From: Sodiomyces alkalinus F11
Taxonomy: Eukaryota; Ascomycota; Sordariomycetes; Glomerellales; Plectosphaerellaceae
Direction of reading: 5' to 3'
Length of the DNA: 64,000 nt
NCBI RefSeq assembly: GCF_003711515.1
Contig: NW_021167092.1
Span: 735,073 to 799,072 of the forward strand
Shown one piece after another: positions 60,201 to 64,000 of this stretch. Every line of letters begins with the position of its first letter. The first letter of the stretch is position 1. The notes below the pieces were generated by a model that saw only the letters and a list, made by a program, of their open reading frames with translations, did not search any database and was not told the DNA's origin. The position numbers and the translations under genes were made by a program.

Positions 60201-62000
60201 GGCGCGAATAGGTCGCCGAATTCTCGTAATAACTCTTTAAGTATACAGTCCTTCGGGTCTACTAGTTATTTCTTATATAACGGTTTTCTATATCCCTTAA
60301 GCTTACTTCTTAGATTAAGACCTCTTTACCCTTCCGTCGTAATCGTCGAATAATACCCGCGAATATAGATCCCGTAACTAAATAGACGTCGCGGATAGCT
60401 TATACTCCGGTAGGTTACTTTTTATAATAAAGTCGTATATTTAATCCAGCTATTCTATAGTAAAGCCGTTTATGTTTAGCGTAGTATATTATATTATTGT
60501 ATTTTATCTAAGGCTTCCTAATTAATACGTTTTAATTAAGCCCGGGTATTATATATACGAATATCCTTTACGGGTAACCGCCAATCTTAACCTTATAGAC
60601 GGTGATCCCCGCGCTATTAATAATCCCGGTAGCTTCCGAGAAGCTATTTAGTAGTCGATTCGTCTTATCAATTAACGGTAATTAAAGTCTCTAAGTGAAC
60701 TATTTACTTATAGCGGTATAGTAGTTATAACTAGTATTCATAAGGGCGAGGATACGCTATTTATTTACTTTAGCTATTATAAATACCGGGTTACTACTAG
60801 TATATACTTTAAATACCTTTTACTCCCGCCGTATCGCGGTTATCGGCTTTAACGCCTATCTTCGCGATAGAGCTATTCTTTTTGTAAGTCGTCCTTACTA
60901 GTTAACTTATCCCCGCTCTTATCACGATCCTTTATACGAGTCTTTTTAACCTTCCGGACCGTGTTTTAGTTTTCCTTTAGCTTTTTATAATTTCGCGCGA
61001 TATACCCCTTTTTATTATAGTCATAGTATATCCGAGTCTTTTACTTCGCCTTCATATTATTAATATAGTTTTCTCCGCCTATCTTCGTATTATTATCGGT
61101 ATCCTTCATCGCTGTTATATAGGCTTAAGCTTATTTATTATAGTTTTATTCGACTTAATAGCCTTTAAGTTTCCCGGCGATCTTTTACACGCCGTTTACC
61201 CACATAGTATAGTAGTTAGTAGGGATTTAGGCGAAGATAGATTTATCCCTAAGTCTTAAAGTGATCTCTTCTTTAAGGAATAAAACCTATATAGTGGCTT
61301 ACTATTCGGTATTACCTGTAAGGGCGATCTATCTTTTAAAATTGGGTAGGAAGGCAGTAAACGACGTATCGGTTGATTAACGAATTATATATAAGGCTTA
61401 GGCGGCCCATAATTATTCTATAGAGTTAAGGTAGGTACGATTAAGATACGCTATAAAGTCGTTAGGGTCTATAAGCTTACCCGGCCTATCGCTTTTATAA
61501 AAGACCGATATAACCTATTATACGTTAGGCCTTAGGTAATTATAGATTATATACTAAGCTCGTATATTATTCTAGAATAAGTCGTTATCAATTATAAGCT
61601 TCTACCGTACCGTATAGGCCTATACGCTATAGTATACTCGCTTCCCTAAGAACTTCGCCGGGCTATTAATAGTTTTACGGGGTATCGCTATCAAGGTTAG
61701 GGCGACTATTATTATTATCGGCTATAATGCTAATAATAGAACCGGTAATAGGGTAGACTTTACTAGTATAAGGATGATCAGGGTCTATAAAGGAGCCGGA
61801 ATATTTAGGTTAAACGGCGTTAGGTTCTACGGGGTAAGCGATCCTAGTAGCCGGGCTATAAGCTATTCGACTAACTAACGTTATCGCTTATTAGCTTCTT
61901 CTCTCGCGCGTTATTAGTCTATAACCTAGCGTATTGCCGAGTAATATTTTTATATCGGAGCGAGTCTTAAGTTAATATCGGTATATTATTTATAGAGAGG
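57260..62000 (-). pseudogene. RIP-degraded gag-pol of J with zinc knuckle and chromodomain
   Basis: Minus strand, right to left: gag (about 62000-61050), a zinc knuckle at about 61035-60995, protease (about 60750-60450), reverse transcriptase (about 60250-59350), RNase H (about 59250-58850), integrase (about 58700-57500) and a chromodomain (about 57400-57275). The knuckle reads RIYYDYNKKGYIAR, where Y stands at Cys and His positions. Reverse transcriptase has FITAYIDDILVYFSR (about 59670-59625) with the active site intact. The integrase C-terminal part includes YRIPAKRFKVNDLV (about 57690-57645). The chromodomain reads REVLV and YIGYYKPI, then KPLELLP. TAG/TAA stops prevent expression. Confidence 0.87.
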
Positions 62001-62152
62001 GCCTAGCCTTACGTTTAGGGCTCGGTTATTTTCTTCGAACTATAAGTTCGTCTACTTTATAACCTCTTTAATTCTAATAGGTTATTAGGCGGTAGCGTTA
62101 GAATCCTGATCTATCGCTAGCGTAGCGCGTAGGTATCGCTAAGCTCTAGATA

Positions 62153-62367
62153 TATAAACGACTAGTTATAGGTCGTGGTACTAAGTAAGGTCGTAATAAT
62201 AGATTATCTAGAACTAAGGAAGGAAAAAGGAAAAAAGAGAAAAGTCTACAGCGCTAGGCTAGCTATAAGGTAGCGATAACTTAGCGATATAGGTCCGTTA
62301 ACTAAGCGCGCAGTCAGGAAGATCCGGAGTATAGCCGGATCCTCTATATCGGGGTTAACCCGTAATA
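62153..62367 (-). repeat. 5' (right) LTR of J
   Basis: 215 bp, ending GGTTAACCCGTAATA, followed by TCTAG (62368-62372), the right TSD. Confidence 0.92.
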
Positions 62368-62372
62368 TCTAG

Positions 62373-64000
62373 CTACGCTGATATAGCGTATCTTAACTAA
62401 TAAGATATCGGTATACTAGCCTATTACTTATAAAACCTATCGCGATTAAGAGCTGTAGCGTAGCCACTACAAAGCTACGGTAGTTAATACTAAAGTCTAG
62501 GAATATATACGCCCTAACGATTTTATTTCCCCTCCGTAAAAGCCAATTTATATACCTACGGTGAATTCTAAGCGTTAAACTTAGTTCCGTAAGCAGGCGC
62601 CACGCCTATATAGCTATTGGATCTATTAGCCGGCGGTTAGCGCCCCTACGAATCTACGATATAGCGCTAGAAGACATAGAAGAATAACCACTATAAATAC
62701 GCTAAAGGTATTAACGACGTACTAACGTCGCAGACTAACACTATTAATAAAAGCCGTACGCTACTCCTATTAAACGCCACCTCTTAAGGGGTGTATAAAG
62801 CTATTTAACGCGATACCCCTTACTATGTAACTACGTGCCGCGTGGATATCTACGAAGAATATAATAATTACGTTTATATTACTCCGAATAGCCTTAAGAA
62901 GCTATAGAAGTAGTTAGTAAGATAGTAAGGACGATTAAAGCACCTTAAAAAGGTTAAATCAACGCCCGTAACGTATATTTAGGTAGTAGATTTCTGTAAC
63001 GCTATCCGTGGTATAGCTAGCCATGATTAGACCGAAGCTAAGAGACGCCTCTTAAATAAGGAAGTAGTCCTTCCCGAGGAACTTTATACTCTTAGATAAT
63101 AATATATCGAGACTAGACTTAAGGACTAAGGAAAACGCGGTCACTCTCGCGCTATAGTATTCCCTATACTATATACTAAAAGCGAAAATAGTAAAGATAT
63201 CTTAGAAACCACGGCTAAGCGTAAAAGGAAAGGCGGACGTGGGAAGAATATACCTAAGAATCCTACTACTATTACCACTGTATCTATAGCCATACCTCTA
63301 TTACTTTAAGTAACCGCTCTTCCTCTAAAAGATATTAATCTGCCCTACGATAAGGGGAGCCCTACAGCATATATACTACGCTTAATTATAATATTAACGC
63401 CTGCTACTACCTATTCCCGGAAATAGTAACGAATAGTTAGACTATATACGATAGCACTATAATAACCGTCTAACGGATCCTTAAATCCGACCCCGTAATC
63501 CGGACGGAAGTAGAAGAACTACGCGCTATAAAGAAGGTAAAGAAAGATAGAAGTCGGGACTCTGTATAGCTTAAAGAGGCGTGACTTAACTATAGTAGTG
63601 TCCGTAGCGGCGTCTTTTACACCTCTACCTTTACGGCTAGCACTACTACTAGCTACCGTCTTCCCCCCTTTACTATCCTGGATTCCGGCGCTATTATTTA
63701 GATTTTTAACGATTTTTCCCGTTTTTCTGACTTTATACCCGCTACGCAGGGAGACTACGTAGTAGCCGGCAGTTTATCCCTATCTATTAAAGGTTACGGT
63801 AACGTGACTATAATATTAAACGGACTAATACACGATTTCAGACTCTTAAACGTCGTATACTACGAAGATTCTACCTATAGCCTAACCACCTACTAATACC
63901 TATAACGGCGAGGATACTAGTCCGATCAGAAGCTACTAAATAACTGCCTTCGATATACTAACGGATCTATACGATATTATCTAAGCTATAACTTCGATTA
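62373..64000 (+). pseudogene. gag and protease region of I3
   Basis: Aligns with 8800-10900 of I1, minus the SINE. The site of the SINE in I1 reads GATAGTAAGGACGATTAAAG here (about 62923-62942). The protease patch is at about 63675-63720 (DSGA preserved in GGATTCCGGCGCT, then FNDFSRFSDF). The element continues beyond 64000. Stops are TAG/TAA. Confidence 0.85.

Larger units (their letters stand above)
55140..62367 (-). mobile_element. Chromodomain Gypsy element J with an opposite-strand frame
   Basis: 7228 bp, 215-bp LTRs (55140-55354, 62153-62367), perfect TSD TCTAG (55135-55139, 62368-62372). A strong polypurine tract sits inside the left LTR (minus strand GGGAGAGGGGGGGATAG, about 55371-55355). 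The left LTR is therefore the 3' one and pol runs on minus. gag-pol-chromodomain occupies about 62000-57260. The remaining 1.7 kb carries a + strand frame. It is nested in the gag leader of I3. Confidence 0.92.
20983..64000 (+). mobile_element. Short-LTR Copia I3, expanded by nested insertions, open at the right edge
   Basis: The 5' LTR begins at 20983 (TGTCGAATAGAC, unmutated). It is broken at 20994 by element H and resumes at 54871 (AGACTATAGTC), ending at 55065. Internal sequence follows at 55066-55139, is broken by J, and resumes at 62373-64000, where gag and protease align with 8800-10900 of I1. The 3' end is beyond the window. Own sequence here is only about 1.9 kb of the 43 kb. Confidence 0.85.

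Overview
The window is a heterochromatic, transposon-packed stretch of a filamentous ascomycete (Pezizomycotina) genome. Most of it shows the footprint of repeat-induced point mutation (RIP). CpA/TpG is depleted in favour of TpA, CpG is retained, and retrotransposon reading frames are recognisable but studded with TAG/TAA where CAG/CAA codons are expected. Two islands, about 639-2086 and about 18240-20982, have normal composition, fungal introns and intact reading frames. The genus cannot be fixed from the sequence.

Layout. 1-638 is the 3' end (RNase H plus LTR) of a short-LTR Copia element (family I). 649-1877 (minus) is a two-exon gene for a 391-aa protein I do not recognise, ending 11 bp from that LTR. 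2122-8452 is a complete Copia element (A) with 274-bp LTRs and a GGATC target-site duplication (TSD), inserted in an LTR relic. 8517-14647 is a complete family-I Copia (I1, 204-bp LTRs) that carries a tRNA-derived SINE at 9360-9836. 14653-18000 holds truncated relics: a Copia gag-protease, an opposite-facing fragment of family D, a Gln/Arg-Gly-rich RIP-degenerate coding stretch and a TAA microsatellite. 19261-20521 (minus) is a four-exon Tra2-type RRM splicing-factor gene (327 aa).

From 20983 to the end of the window everything lies inside one original family-I Copia insertion (I3), blown up by nested insertions. I3 contains the Gypsy element H (20995-54870) and the chromodomain Gypsy J (55140-62367). 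H contains Copia B (21025-27241, itself carrying a solo LTR of family A), Copia D (27430-33354, minus), a second SINE (34543-35039) and the Gypsy-like element F (37486-52394). F contains the chromodomain Gypsy G (41937-51886, minus). Each boundary was set by matching LTR ends and flanking short duplications, and paired LTR lengths agree (127/127, 244+7/251, 194/194, 322/322, 215/215, 204/204).

The most unusual content is in the Gypsy group. G has a long accessory reading frame 3' of its integrase-chromodomain. F (about 5 kb once G is removed) has no recognisable gag-pol but keeps a homologous accessory frame. J has a different long frame on the strand opposite to pol. These are candidate undescribed retrotransposon-borne proteins. 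The transposon reading frames are all pseudogenes. The only genes likely to be functional are the two in the islands.
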